A model generated the notes under the pieces. The model was not told the DNA's origin, ran no database searches, and saw only the letters and a list, made by a program, of their open reading frames with translations. Source: Brevibacillus reuszeri (GTDB taxonomy: Bacteria; Bacillota; Bacilli; Brevibacillales; Brevibacillaceae). From it: DNA of 64,000 bases. Of the stretch, positions 1 to 8,882 are shown piece after piece. A program made the position numbers and the translations under genes. Every line of letters starts with the position of its first letter. Position 1 is the first letter of the stretch. The stretch covers positions 124,001 through 188,000 of the forward strand of contig NZ_BEXF01000008.1 in NCBI RefSeq assembly GCF_002897295.1, read 5' to 3'.

Positions 1-2
1 GA

Positions 3-242
3 ATCAGTGCAGTACCGGGTGTGACGACTGATGATCCACTCGTGAATAAAATGGCAGAGCTTTCTCAGTCTAGCTCCACACCGTATTTGATGGTTGTTCA
101 TTTTGCAGAAGGCAAGCCGACAACGAAGCAGACGTTGGAAAATGCGCTGCAAGGAATGTATTTAGGCAAAATGAGCCCGGAGCAAGTAGTGGATGAAGTG
201 CAAAAGTCCGCTGCCACCTGGTACCCGCCATTCAAAAAATAG
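3..242 (+). CDS. Sugar ABC transporter substrate-binding protein, C-terminal end (partial)
   Basis: Only the last 79 codons are in the window; the frame is already open at base 3 and ends in TAG. The tail has the character of a family 1 (MalE-like) extracytoplasmic sugar-binding lipoprotein, including a stretch about a small number of residues sampled per domain (KMSPEQVVDEVQ) and a W-Y-P-P-F end. Assignment rests mainly on context: two sugar-type permeases follow directly, then an amino-sugar kinase and MurQ. It would deliver the ligand, probably an N-acetylmuramate-type sugar, to the membrane permeases. The N-terminus and lipobox lie outside the window, so ligand type cannot be judged from this part. 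Confidence 0.7.
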   Translation: MSAVPGVTTDDPLVNKMAELSQSSSTPYLMVVHFAEGKPTTKQTLENALQGMYLGKMSPEQVVDEVQKSAATWYPPFKK

Positions 243-321
243 GTAAAGTAGGAATGGGCTGCGGGAGTGGATCAATCGATTCGCTCCCGTCATCCTAAAA
301 AGAACCTATGCAAAGAGGGGG

Positions 322-1272
322 GTGGGCGTCATCAGTACTTTTGAAAGACCAACCATCCGACCAAAAGGCCGAGCACGCTGGCTGATTCACCTATTTCCTA
401 TTCCCGCACTTATCGTATATGGGCTGTTTGTCGTCTATCCGATCATTTCGGCGTTTTTATACAGCTTGTACGACTGGGATGGAATCAAGCGTGGAGTATT
501 CGTCGGACTGAAAAACTTCGTGACATTGTTTACCGTAGAGCCGTTTAACGAGATGTTTTGGAATGCATTTGGCCACAATGTTTACTATTTTATTGTAGAA
601 ATGATTGTGCAAAACGGGATTGCCTTTGGATTGGCTTTTCTCATTTACAGAAAAATTCGCGGCTCCAGCTTTTTGAAGATCGCTTACTTTATGCCAAGGC
701 TTCTCTCTGTCATTGTAATTGGGTTTTTATGGAAATTGATATTGAATCCCAATTATGGTGCGCTGAATACGCTGTTGACCAAGATCGGGCTTGAGGAGTG
801 GGCGAAGCCATGGCTCGGAGATCCCGATACAGCACTGCTTGCGATTATCCTCATTAACTGCTGGTTTGGTATTGGGTTTGCGATGCTGATTTTTCTGGCG
901 GGTCTGCAATCCATTCCGGAAGAGCTGATTGAAGCAGCCAGACTGGATGGCGCTAGAGGAATCAGCTTATTGTGGAAGATCATTTTGCCGCTTTGTATGC
1001 CATCCATTACGATCATGACGATCTTTACGTTTATTCAGGCCTTTGAAGCGTTTGAGCTGGTATACGCGATGCAAGGCTCGATGGGCGAACCATTTCGTTC
1101 GACAGATACACTGGCCGTTTACTTTTATCGCTTGGCATTCAGCAGCGCTGGAGGTGCAGGTGATGTATCAGTCGGTCTTGGCTCTGCGCTTGCCGTTGTT
1201 CTCTTCTTTATCGTGGCGTCAGTATCTGCGCTCTCGCTTTATTTGATGCGCAAGCGTGAAGTGCAGCATTAA
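322..1272 (+). CDS. Sugar ABC transporter permease (MalF/UgpA type)
   Basis: A 316-residue integral membrane protein with about six hydrophobic segments, the first near residues 22-45. The cytoplasmic EAA loop typical of binding-protein-dependent permeases is visible as EELIEAARLDGA near residue 195, followed by the usual G-x-x-x-x-x-W-x-I-x-L-P. The start is GTG with a G-rich ribosome site overlapping it. It forms a heterodimer with the next gene product and needs an ATPase (MsmX/MalK type) that is not encoded nearby; a shared ATPase is common in Bacillota. Predicted cargo, from the kinase and etherase downstream, is N-acetylmuramate or a related muro-sugar (inference). Confidence 0.88.
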   Translation: MGVISTFERPTIRPKGRARWLIHLFPIPALIVYGLFVVYPIISAFLYSLYDWDGIKRGVFVGLKNFVTLFTVEPFNEMFWNAFGHNVYYFIVEMIVQNGIAFGLAFLIYRKIRGSSFLKIAYFMPRLLSVIVIGFLWKLILNPNYGALNTLLTKIGLEEWAKPWLGDPDTALLAIILINCWFGIGFAMLIFLAGLQSIPEELIEAARLDGARGISLLWKIILPLCMPSITIMTIFTFIQAFEAFELVYAMQGSMGEPFRSTDTLAVYFYRLAFSSAGGAGDVSVGLGSALAVVLFFIVASVSALSLYLMRKREVQH

Positions 1273-1312
1273 TCTTGGATTTGGCAAAAGCCTTAGAAAG
1301 GAGGGACATGAT

Positions 1313-2140
1313 GTGAGAACGAGCGTGGGTAGCCGGTCGGCTCAGTACGTTTTGGCCTATCTCTTCATGCTGATATCCCTTTATCCGATTGTGCTTATGA
1401 TTGCTTCCTCCTTCAAAACGAATATGCAGATTTTCGAAAATCCTCTGTCGCTTCTGCCAACGGCTTTTAATCTGGACACGTACAGAAAGCTGTGGGAAGT
1501 CGTCCCCTTTGCCGATTTTTTGATGAACAGCATATTTGTCAGCGTGATGTCTGTTTTGCTGATTACCGTTTTCTCTGCGATGGCTGCCTTTTATTTGGCG
1601 AGATTCTCGTATAAATGGACGGGGGTACTGTACTTCTTTTTCCTGCTGGGTCTGATGATTCCGATCAAGCTGGGTCTTGTCCCTTTGTTCATATTGATGA
1701 AAAACCTTGGCCTGCTCAACTCACTGTGGTCGTTGATCCTGATCTATACAGCTAGCGGGATTCCCATTTCCGTATTTATCCTGACAGGATTTTTCCGTAC
1801 GCTGCCCGTGGAGCTGGAGGAGGCAGCACGAATCGACGGCTGCAACCATTTTCAGGTATTTTGGCGTGTGCTTTTGCCGTTAATCCGCCCTGCGTTGGCA
1901 ACGGTTGTCATCATTAATTTCATCCATGCCTGGAATGATTTTTTCTTCCCACTCATTTTTATCCAAAGTGATGCGCTCAAAACGATTCCGGTAGGTATGA
2001 TGGTCTTGTTTGGTGAATACGAAACAGATTGGAGCCTATTGTTTGCCGGGCTTACATTGTCTGCTTTGCCGATGATCGGTGTGTTTTTGATGGCGTCAAG
2101 GCAGTTCATGGAAGGGTTGACAGCGGGTGCGGTCAAGTAA
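1313..2140 (+). CDS. Sugar ABC transporter permease (MalG/UgpE type)
   Basis: A 275-residue permease with six predicted membrane segments and the EAA loop (ELEEAARIDGCNHF), the partner of the upstream MalF-like subunit. The frame is open from base 1256, but the GTG at 1313 is preferred because AAAGGAGGG sits just upstream and the protein then begins right before its first membrane helix, as is usual. It overlaps the next gene by 14 bases, so the transporter and the kinase are very probably translated from one message and coupled. Confidence 0.88.
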   Translation: MRTSVGSRSAQYVLAYLFMLISLYPIVLMIASSFKTNMQIFENPLSLLPTAFNLDTYRKLWEVVPFADFLMNSIFVSVMSVLLITVFSAMAAFYLARFSYKWTGVLYFFFLLGLMIPIKLGLVPLFILMKNLGLLNSLWSLILIYTASGIPISVFILTGFFRTLPVELEEAARIDGCNHFQVFWRVLLPLIRPALATVVIINFIHAWNDFFFPLIFIQSDALKTIPVGMMVLFGEYETDWSLLFAGLTLSALPMIGVFLMASRQFMEGLTAGAVK

Positions 2141-3101
2141 TGAAAACAAGTGGTTCATCGGGATAGATGGTGGCGGTACGAAAACAAAAGCAGCGATTTG
2201 TGACGGGACAGGGCAAGTGCAGGCAATAGCGGTTGGTGAGGGCTCAAATCCGTTGTCTCGTCCATGGAATGAGGTAGAGCGTACACTGAGAGCCTGCATC
2301 GAGCAAGTGATGGAACAGGCTGGTGCAAAAGCAGAAGAGGTAGCGGGACTTTACATTGGCCTCGGGGGTGCTGATCATCAGCCGACCAAAGCGCTGATTC
2401 AATCTGCTTTTCATGACCCATGGCAGGAGCGCCTGTTTATCGACAACGACGCGATTGCGGCTCTTTACGCGGGGACGTGGGGCAGTCCAGGCATCGTCCT
2501 TATTTGCGGCACCGGCTCGATTGCGTATGCGCTTACAGAGCAAGGCGAGCGTCATCGCGTCGGTGGCTGGGGGTATTTGGTAGGAGATGAAGGGAGTGGC
2601 TTTGATTTGGGGAAAAGGGCGGCAGTAGCTGTCTTGCGTGCTTATGACGGGCGAGGCGAGCAGACTTTGCTGACCGAATTGTTTCTCACCCACTACGGAG
2701 CAGGGCAGCCGAATGAGCTGATCAGCTTAATTTATAACGCAAGTAATCCACGTATGGGGTTGGCACAGACGAGTGAGCTTGTCGAGCGTGCCGCCCAATC
2801 AGGAGATGCGATTGCCCTTCGATTGATCAGCGAGGCAGCAGATTCATTGATCGAGCTGGCTACCACTTGTTTTGCTAAAACGAATGAACGGTTACCTGTC
2901 GTCCTGGCAGGTGGTTTACTGACGGCAAATACGATGCTCTGTCAGCAGCTGAAGCAAAAAGCGTCATTTGCAACGGTAGTTCCGTCTGTCTCGCCGGTAA
3001 TCGGTTCTTTAGTGGCAGCGATGGCACGTAGCGGGCATAGCCTGGATGAGAAGATCAAAAAACAACTGCAAACGAGTGTAACCGAATGGGAAAAGGGGTG
3101 A
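2127..3101 (+). CDS. murK: BadF/BadG-type amino-sugar kinase (MurK-like)
   Basis: A 324-residue ASKHA-fold kinase of the BadF/BadG/BcrA/BcrD ATPase family. The phosphate-1 loop is GIDGGGTKTKAA at the N-terminus, a catalytic-type N-D-A follows near residue 108, and the phosphate-2 loop is ICGTGSIAYAL; the GGWGYLVGDEGSG segment is typical of GlcNAc kinase relatives. Characterised members include GlcNAc kinase and the MurNAc/GlcNAc kinase MurK of Clostridium. The position between an ABC transporter (which delivers unphosphorylated sugar) and murQ argues for MurNAc 6-phosphorylation. GTG start, GAAGGG site, 14-base overlap with the permease. Pure GlcNAc kinase activity cannot be excluded. Confidence 0.8.
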   Translation: MRSSNENKWFIGIDGGGTKTKAAICDGTGQVQAIAVGEGSNPLSRPWNEVERTLRACIEQVMEQAGAKAEEVAGLYIGLGGADHQPTKALIQSAFHDPWQERLFIDNDAIAALYAGTWGSPGIVLICGTGSIAYALTEQGERHRVGGWGYLVGDEGSGFDLGKRAAVAVLRAYDGRGEQTLLTELFLTHYGAGQPNELISLIYNASNPRMGLAQTSELVERAAQSGDAIALRLISEAADSLIELATTCFAKTNERLPVVLAGGLLTANTMLCQQLKQKASFATVVPSVSPVIGSLVAAMARSGHSLDEKIKKQLQTSVTEWEKG

Positions 3102-3105
3102 GCCA

Positions 3106-4014
3106 GTGGGCGAGAACTTGCACCAGCTCCATACAGAAAGACGGAATACAGCAAGTGAACGGTTGGATCAGATGTCGGCTATCGAGATCGTGACACTGAT
3201 GAATCAGGAGGATCACAAGGTGGCATTTGCTGTACAGCAGGTTCTGCCTGAGGTCGCCAAGGCAGTAGAGCTGATCGGGCATGCTCTGGCAAAAGGGGGA
3301 AGGCTGTTTTATTTTGGTGCCGGAACAAGCGGACGGCTAGGTGTTCTCGATGCGGCAGAGTGTCCCCCTACATTTGGCACCGATCCACAAATGGTGCAGG
3401 GAATTATTGCTGGCGGGGCCAAAGCATTGCTGAACGCCATTGAGGGAGCCGAAGATTCAGAGCAAATGGGACATGAGGATATACGGCTTCATGGCATTAA
3501 AAAGGAAGATGCAGTTGTAGGGATCGCGGCAAGCGGGAGAACCCCTTATGTAATCGGGGCGCTGAAAGAAGCAAAGGCGATTGGCGCACGGACGATTTCT
3601 GTGTCCTGTAATCCTGATCCAGACATCAGCCAGGCAGCAGACGTATCCATCAATATACTGGTGGGTCCGGAGGTCGTGACGGGCTCCACACGTCTCAAGG
3701 CTGGCAGTGCAACTAAAATGGTACTGAATATGCTGACGACAGCCAGTATGGTCCACCTGGGCAAGGTATACGGCAATTTGATGGTGAATGTACAAGCGAC
3801 GAATTGGAAGCTGAGAGAGCGGGCCAAGCGTATTGTCATCGAGGCAACGGGAGTTACCTACGAGGAAGCAGAGCAGCTCCTGCAACATGCGGCGGGAGAT
3901 GTACGTGTAGCGATTGTCATGCAAAAGACTGGTCTTCTTGCCACGGATGCAAAGGAGCGTCTGATTCGTGCGGACAACCGGGTGAGAGAGGCTATCGATG
4001 GGTCATCCACATAG
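3106..4014 (+). CDS. murQ: N-acetylmuramic acid 6-phosphate etherase
   Basis: A 302-residue SIS-fold enzyme that cleaves the lactyl ether of MurNAc-6-P to give GlcNAc-6-P and D-lactate during cell-wall recycling. Family signatures are clear: FYFGAGTSGRLGVLDAAECP near residue 65, which contains one of the two catalytic glutamates, and AIEGAEDS, which holds the second. The length matches the family (about 300). GTG start four bases after the kinase stop, so it belongs to the same operon. In B. subtilis murQ is paired with a PTS importer; here the ABC transporter plus kinase replace the PTS. Confidence 0.95.
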   Translation: MGENLHQLHTERRNTASERLDQMSAIEIVTLMNQEDHKVAFAVQQVLPEVAKAVELIGHALAKGGRLFYFGAGTSGRLGVLDAAECPPTFGTDPQMVQGIIAGGAKALLNAIEGAEDSEQMGHEDIRLHGIKKEDAVVGIAASGRTPYVIGALKEAKAIGARTISVSCNPDPDISQAADVSINILVGPEVVTGSTRLKAGSATKMVLNMLTTASMVHLGKVYGNLMVNVQATNWKLRERAKRIVIEATGVTYEEAEQLLQHAAGDVRVAIVMQKTGLLATDAKERLIRADNRVREAIDGSST

Positions 4015-4181
4015 GACAAATAATTAGGGTATGGCGAATCTCCCTCCAAAAACTGTCTTGCAACTGACAGGGGGAAGAGAACCATATCTTTTGTTTTAGC
4101 CAGTAAAAAATGCTAGATCAACCTACCCTTTTGCAGTATGATTGGCAACATGATGATTTACAGGCAAAAGGTGTGGACAAC

Positions 4182-5573
4182 ATGGCTTCATTGGTTTTAG
4201 CAGACGAACAGCTCTCCAGAAAGCAAAAAATCGGTCTGATCTTGTCGCTGGCAATGCCGGCGATGCTCGAACAGATTTTACATACGTTAGTTGGCTTTGT
4301 CGATCTGTTTTTCGTGTCCAGTCTAGGTGCAACAGCGATCGCTGCTGTTGGCGTGGCAAATGCGATGGTGCTGGTCGCCATGGCAATATTTATGGCAGTT
4401 GGCGTTTCGGCTTCCTCCTATATTACACAAAGCATAGGAGCGGGACGGGAACAGGAGGCTGCTGTCTATGCCAGACAAGCAATTGTCCTTTCCTCGGCAA
4501 TCGGAATCCTGTTTGGACTGGCAGCCATCTTCTTTGCTGCCCCCATTTTGCGAATCATGGGTGCAGAGCCTGATGTGCTGGAAGAGGCAGTAACTTATTT
4601 TCGCATCGTTGGTGGTTCTGCTCTCTTTTTATCTCTGATGGTTACCTTGGGGAGTATTTTGCGCTCAAATGGAGATACACGCACCCCGATGAAGGTCAGT
4701 TTGTGGATCAACATCGTACATGTGGGATTGGATTATGTCTTCATTTTTGGCGTGGGCACTTTTGCAGGATGGGGCGTGGCGGGTGCAGCCTGGGCCACGG
4801 CATTGGTTCGGGTGATTGGTGCAATCGCACTATTTATCGCGGTCCACAAGTCCTCAGACCAGATTTGGGGAGGGTTTTCCTGGCGAGAGATACTGGGCAA
4901 GCCGGCACAGGATTTGGCTTGGCGGTCCATGCCTGTTTTAGCTGAAAAAATGATTATGCGCTTTGGTGTCCTGCTCTATTACGGCGCGATTATTCAAATG
5001 GGAACAAAAGCATACGCTGCCCACATGATTGCATCGAATCTGGAGTCGCTGATGATTTTGGCAGGTGCCGGGTTTGAAGTAGCAGCTACGGTACTGGTTG
5101 GACAGTATCTAGGAGCAAAACGGTCACGGGATGCATATTCCTTTGGCATGATTTGCATGTGGCTGGGGCTTGGGCTGATGTCTATCTTTGGTTTGGCTTT
5201 GTATGTGTGCGCTCCTTGGATCGCGACTATATTTACCCAAGACGTGGAGATCATCGATTATGTGGTCATTGCTCTTACTTATATGGCTCTCTATCAACCA
5301 CCGCTCGCCTTGCTTTTGATTCTGCGAGGTGGATTGCAGGGGGCAGGTGACACCAAGGCTCCGATGTACGCCACGGCTGTGGGCATGTGGCTGGTGCGGA
5401 TGGTAGGCGTCTATCTGTTTGGCTTTCAACTGGATATGGGCCTCTTTGGAGTATGGCTCGCTATCTTCTTAGATGTTCTCATACGCGGCATTTTTCTACT
5501 TTATTTGTATAAAAGGAGATTTCAGCACATTAGACGCAATGAGGGGATGGAAAGAACAGCTCAAATAGGGTAA
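4182..5573 (+). CDS. MATE family multidrug/metabolite exporter
   Basis: A 463-residue multi-antimicrobial extrusion protein with about twelve hydrophobic segments in two homologous halves. Family features include PAMLEQILHTLVGFVDLFFV in the first helix pair and the repeat of this pattern with GGLQGAGDTKAPM in the second half, where PxxxR/K-type charged loops follow. The frame opens at ATG 4110, but that codon has no ribosome site; ATG 4182 follows AAAAGGTG at a normal distance and places the first helix at the expected position. It is separated by 167 bases from murQ and probably has its own promoter. The substrate is unknown. Confidence 0.85.
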   Translation: MASLVLADEQLSRKQKIGLILSLAMPAMLEQILHTLVGFVDLFFVSSLGATAIAAVGVANAMVLVAMAIFMAVGVSASSYITQSIGAGREQEAAVYARQAIVLSSAIGILFGLAAIFFAAPILRIMGAEPDVLEEAVTYFRIVGGSALFLSLMVTLGSILRSNGDTRTPMKVSLWINIVHVGLDYVFIFGVGTFAGWGVAGAAWATALVRVIGAIALFIAVHKSSDQIWGGFSWREILGKPAQDLAWRSMPVLAEKMIMRFGVLLYYGAIIQMGTKAYAAHMIASNLESLMILAGAGFEVAATVLVGQYLGAKRSRDAYSFGMICMWLGLGLMSIFGLALYVCAPWIATIFTQDVEIIDYVVIALTYMALYQPPLALLLILRGGLQGAGDTKAPMYATAVGMWLVRMVGVYLFGFQLDMGLFGVWLAIFLDVLIRGIFLLYLYKRRFQHIRRNEGMERTAQIG

Positions 5574-5708
5574 AATTGGTTTTGATAAGCACGTCAGAAC
5601 GGATTAGGCTATTTCCGCGTTCAGGAGTAGCCGTTTTCTTGTCTCATGACTAATACAGGGAGTTTTTGCAAAACTCGGAAAAAGTGGTGCGTGCGGGAGG
5701 ACAAGCAG

Positions 5709-6035
5709 ATGGGTAACGAGACAGCGAAAAATACAGTTCTGACAGCAGGATTTGCCCAGATTCCAAAAGGGACCCCTCTGTACGAGGTTTCAACCATGGT
5801 AGGCTGTGTTCTCATCATCGATGTGGACAAGGATGAAATCTGTGATGCCAGTTTTACATTTGTCATGGACAAAACCAGTGAGTTTTTGGTCCAATTAATC
5901 GTAGGAAAGACAGTTGTAGACGGATTACAAGAGATTACACATACCATACAAGAACGTTTTCTGGCTCCTGGACAGGGGGCGGTCTTACAGGCGATTCGTG
6001 CAGCAGTGGAGCGATATGTGGAGAAGAAATCGTAA
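5709..6035 (+). CDS. DUF3870 domain protein
   Basis: A small soluble protein of 108 residues. It matches the DUF3870 pattern as I know it: a G-[FY]-A-x-(I/L)-P-x-G-T start (GFAQIPKGTPLYEV), a central V-G-x-x-L-I-I-D-V-D strand pair, VGKTVVDGLQEI, and a C-terminal helix ending AIRAAVERYVEKK. The function of the family is unknown. The frame is open from 5646, but ATG 5709 is preceded by GGGAGG at eight bases and gives the normal family length. The diguanylate cyclase gene starts 27 bases after its stop, so the two may share a transcript. Confidence 0.7.
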   Translation: MGNETAKNTVLTAGFAQIPKGTPLYEVSTMVGCVLIIDVDKDEICDASFTFVMDKTSEFLVQLIVGKTVVDGLQEITHTIQERFLAPGQGAVLQAIRAAVERYVEKKS

Positions 6036-6062
6036 GCCTATCCAATGGCTGGAGGGTTGTAC

Positions 6063-7277
6063 ATGCAGGAAGACTTTGCAGGAAAAGAAGCGTATGGAAG
6101 GCAGCTATTGAAGCGTTATGGTCAATGGCTTAGCCGTATTGAGCTAGTAAATCACGAAGAGTTGGAAGCGGTATCACGTGAGGTTAACGAACTGTTGGCA
6201 GAGCAGGATGGGGAACTGCACCAAGAGCTGCTGAAACAACTCGGCCAGCTACATAACAAAGTAACCGAGATGCTTTGGATGTCCGAGCACATGAAGATTT
6301 TGCATGATTTGAGTCATATTTTTGCCAAGACGTATGAAGAGAGCCAGATTTTGTGGAAAGCCTTTGAGCTGGTATCGCGAGTCATGCGCGCTGATGCTTT
6401 TTTCATTGCCTTTTTTGACGAGGGTGACTGTGAGATCAGGGTACCAATCAGCATTGACAGCGGAATCAATTATGGACCTCTTACCATACCGTATGGGCAA
6501 GGACTAATTTCTAAAGTCATTGATACACGCCAAACCATACATATCCGAACGATGAAGGATGAGCCGAGTGAGCCTGAGATGATTCGATGGGGCAGTCCAG
6601 AAATCGATACGAATACATGCATCTTTGTGCCGCTCATGCTGGGCAATCAGATGAAGGGGGTTATTTCTGCCCAATCCTATCGTGAATTCGCCTATAAAAA
6701 AGAGCATGAGGAGCTGCTGAAAATCATCGGATTTCAGGTAGCGAGTGCAATAGAAACGGCACGACTATATGAACGCATGTACCAGATGTCGTTTCAGGAC
6801 GAGCTGACGGGCATCGCCAATTATCGTGCTTTTCACCGCGATTTGGAGAATTTGCTTAGCGACGAGGAGTCTTCTGTAGCTTTGATCATGCTCGATTCAG
6901 ATAGTCTCAAGGCCTTGAATGATCAATACGGTCATCATGTGGGAGATGCGATGATCAGGCACATAGCGGAGGCGATGAAAGCAGTCGCTGGCACAGAGGA
7001 TAGGGTTTATCGTTATGCGGGTGATGAATTCATGCTTCTCTCGCCTGGAGCTACGATGGAGGAAGCAGAGGAAAAGGTACGGGCGATCAGGGAGTATTTG
7101 CGTGTGCGTCCGTTGGTGTATGAAAATTGCTGTATTCCCGTAGCGGTGAGCGTCGGGATTGCGCGCTATCCAGAGGATGAAAAAACAGCCGACGGCCTGA
7201 AGCGGGCAGCTGATGAGGCGTTGTACCGCTCCAAGCGTCGGGGCAAAAACTGTACTACCGTGTATGCGATTGGCTAA
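6063..7277 (+). CDS. GAF domain diguanylate cyclase
   Basis: A 404-residue cytosolic protein with a helical N-terminus, a GAF sensor domain (about residues 70-220) and a GGDEF domain (about 240-400). The cyclase domain starts with DELTGIANYRAF and carries the active-site sequence RYAGDEF at residues 317-323, that is AGDEF rather than GGDEF; AGDEF enzymes are often active. The allosteric RxxD inhibition site five residues upstream is absent (GTED there), so product inhibition of the usual kind is not expected. ATG 6063 follows GGAGGG; an in-frame ATG at 6045 lacks such a site. It converges with nhaC, whose corrected 3' end would overlap this gene. Confidence 0.88.
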   Translation: MQEDFAGKEAYGRQLLKRYGQWLSRIELVNHEELEAVSREVNELLAEQDGELHQELLKQLGQLHNKVTEMLWMSEHMKILHDLSHIFAKTYEESQILWKAFELVSRVMRADAFFIAFFDEGDCEIRVPISIDSGINYGPLTIPYGQGLISKVIDTRQTIHIRTMKDEPSEPEMIRWGSPEIDTNTCIFVPLMLGNQMKGVISAQSYREFAYKKEHEELLKIIGFQVASAIETARLYERMYQMSFQDELTGIANYRAFHRDLENLLSDEESSVALIMLDSDSLKALNDQYGHHVGDAMIRHIAEAMKAVAGTEDRVYRYAGDEFMLLSPGATMEEAEEKVRAIREYLRVRPLVYENCCIPVAVSVGIARYPEDEKTADGLKRAADEALYRSKRRGKNCTTVYAIG

Positions 7278-7380
7278 CCTTTTGTGCTCGCCAAGCGAAG
7301 AGCATGGTCAAAAGCGGAGAAATCCATAAGTAGATGACGTACGGCAAGTAATCTAGTGTTGCGACGTGCAGGGTACTGGT
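7255..7380 (-). pseudogene. Out-of-frame C-terminal segment of NhaC
   Basis: On the minus strand, in the frame shifted by one base from the nhaC gene, 41 codons read as a plausible antiporter tail (LDYLPYVIYLWISPLLTMLF and a short basic end) up to a TAG at 7255. The hydrophobic helix is what NhaC proteins normally have after the GVSGAF segment. The gene as written loses it and ends in an unrelated five-residue tail. The break lies in the five-A run at 7381-7385; one more A would join the two parts. The restored gene would overlap the convergent cyclase gene by 23 bases. Confidence 0.7.
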
Positions 7381-8624
7381 AAAAAGGCACCGCTAACGCC
7401 CCACGGAATGAGCGGATTGACCAATGTGCCGCAATCCTCCAAGGTGCGTGACAGGCGTCTTCCCTCGATGCCGCGTGCCGCGAATGCCTCGCGAAACATC
7501 TGGCCGGGAAGTAAAATTGACAAATACTGCTCGCCAGTCAGAACGTTGACGAGGATAGAAGAGGAGCCAGCTAATCCAACCATACCCGCATCGTGCTTCA
7601 TGCGTTTGATGAATCCATCAAAGAGAGCATGGAACACACCACTGTACTGAAGGATGCCTCCAAGCGACAGTGCGATGAGAATGAGGGCAAGCGACCAGGT
7701 CATAGACAATAAACCTCCGCGATTCACAATCGCTGTGACGGCTTCGTTGGTTATCGTACTGACGAAGCCGTTTTGCATGACATTCATCCATTGTACTGGA
7801 GAATAAACGCCCTGCGTGAAGGCAGCTGTAGCAATCCCGCTAAGAATCCCGAAAACGAGGGTAGGCAGAATCGGCTTACGCAGTGCGGAGCAGATCAGGA
7901 CGACCAGTGCTGGCAGCAGCGTGATTACCCCAAGTGAAAAGTTTTGCGTGAGTGCTAGCTGAATGTCTCGGATAGCGTCCAGATTGACATTTACTGCTTG
8001 TCCCTGAAAACCAAAGAAAAGAGCTGTCAGTAATACAGCAGGGATCGAAGTGTGCATCATGAATTTCACGTGCGTCATCAAAGGAACTCCCGATATTGCC
8101 GCAGCAAAATTGGTTGTATCCGAGAGCGGAGACATTTTATCCCCGAAGCAGGCACCGCTGATGATGGCACCGGCGGTCATCAACGGATCGAGACCGAGCG
8201 CAGTGGATACCCCCATCAGGGCGACACCGACTGTGCTGATCGTCGTGAAGGAGCTCCCTGTAACAGTAGAGACGATAATGGTCAGAAAAAGGGCACTGAT
8301 GGTGAAATATTCAGGTGAAATAATGGAAATCCCGAGCTGCAAAATCATCGGGACTGTGCCGCTCATCATCCAGACCCCGATCAGGATACCGATGAGAGAA
8401 AGAATCAGCATGGGGGCTATGGCTGTTTGTATGCCTTTGATTAGCCCCTCCTCCAGCTGCTTCCACGGGACACCAAACAGGCGCAGTAGTGTGGCCGCCG
8501 CGATGGTCGCTCCCAAAAGCGGCATATGTGGTTCTACTTTTCCCCAGAACAGTGCGGGAAACAAGATGCCAAAGACGGCGAGCAACACCCAAAGGCTTTT
8601 GGCAAAGGTTAATGGCTTGTTCAT
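7353..8624 (-). CDS. nhaC: NhaC family Na+/H+ antiporter (C-terminus frameshifted)
   Basis: A membrane protein of 423 residues as read, with about eleven hydrophobic segments. NhaC features include SGTVPMILQLG, STVTGSSFTTISTVGVALMG and GACFGDKMSPLSDTTNFAAA, the conserved region with acidic residues used for ion exchange. It would exchange external protons for internal sodium, in pH and sodium homeostasis. ATG start with AAGGAGTT. The last residues (after GVSGAF) are out of family character; the true end lies in another frame down to 7255, so the gene carries a single-base deletion, real or artefactual. With the repair the protein is about 456 residues, the usual family size. Confidence 0.85.
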   Translation of the reverse strand: MNKPLTFAKSLWVLLAVFGILFPALFWGKVEPHMPLLGATIAAATLLRLFGVPWKQLEEGLIKGIQTAIAPMLILSLIGILIGVWMMSGTVPMILQLGISIISPEYFTISALFLTIIVSTVTGSSFTTISTVGVALMGVSTALGLDPLMTAGAIISGACFGDKMSPLSDTTNFAAAISGVPLMTHVKFMMHTSIPAVLLTALFFGFQGQAVNVNLDAIRDIQLALTQNFSLGVITLLPALVVLICSALRKPILPTLVFGILSGIATAAFTQGVYSPVQWMNVMQNGFVSTITNEAVTAIVNRGGLLSMTWSLALILIALSLGGILQYSGVFHALFDGFIKRMKHDAGMVGLAGSSSILVNVLTGEQYLSILLPGQMFREAFAARGIEGRRLSRTLEDCGTLVNPLIPWGVSGAFLPVPCTSQH

Positions 8625-8653
8625 GCTGGCAACTCCTTGCGTAAAATCAGACT

Positions 8654-8683
8654 AATCCCCTTAATTGGCGAAGGGGATTTTTT
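8654..8683 (+). terminator. Rho-independent terminator-like hairpin
   Basis: AATCCCCTT, a nine-base loop, then AAGGGGATT followed by six T on the + strand. It lies in the leader of the minus-strand nhaC gene, whose T-run side faces away from nhaC. No + strand gene ends near it, so it either stops readthrough or an unrecognised short + transcript, or acts as a leader hairpin for nhaC. The rest of 8625-8882 shows no gene. Confidence 0.6.
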
Positions 8684-8882
8684 GTACATGGCAACTACGG
8701 CGTTGATGGCGCCGATTATCTTGTCATTTCCAATGTGACGCTTTCTCGCTTTCTTGCTTTTGTGCGTTCAAGTGATAGGCGTACTTTATCTTGAATTACC
8801 TGATTAGTCAACGAGTTGAGCAATATTTTCAATCGTAAAATAATACGGAGTAGTGGGGCTTTTTCATGGGGAATATATACCG

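Noticed and set aside
8050..8655. 201-codon + strand frame opposite nhaC
   Set aside because: It is the antisense shadow of a long membrane-protein gene; no start signal and biased composition.
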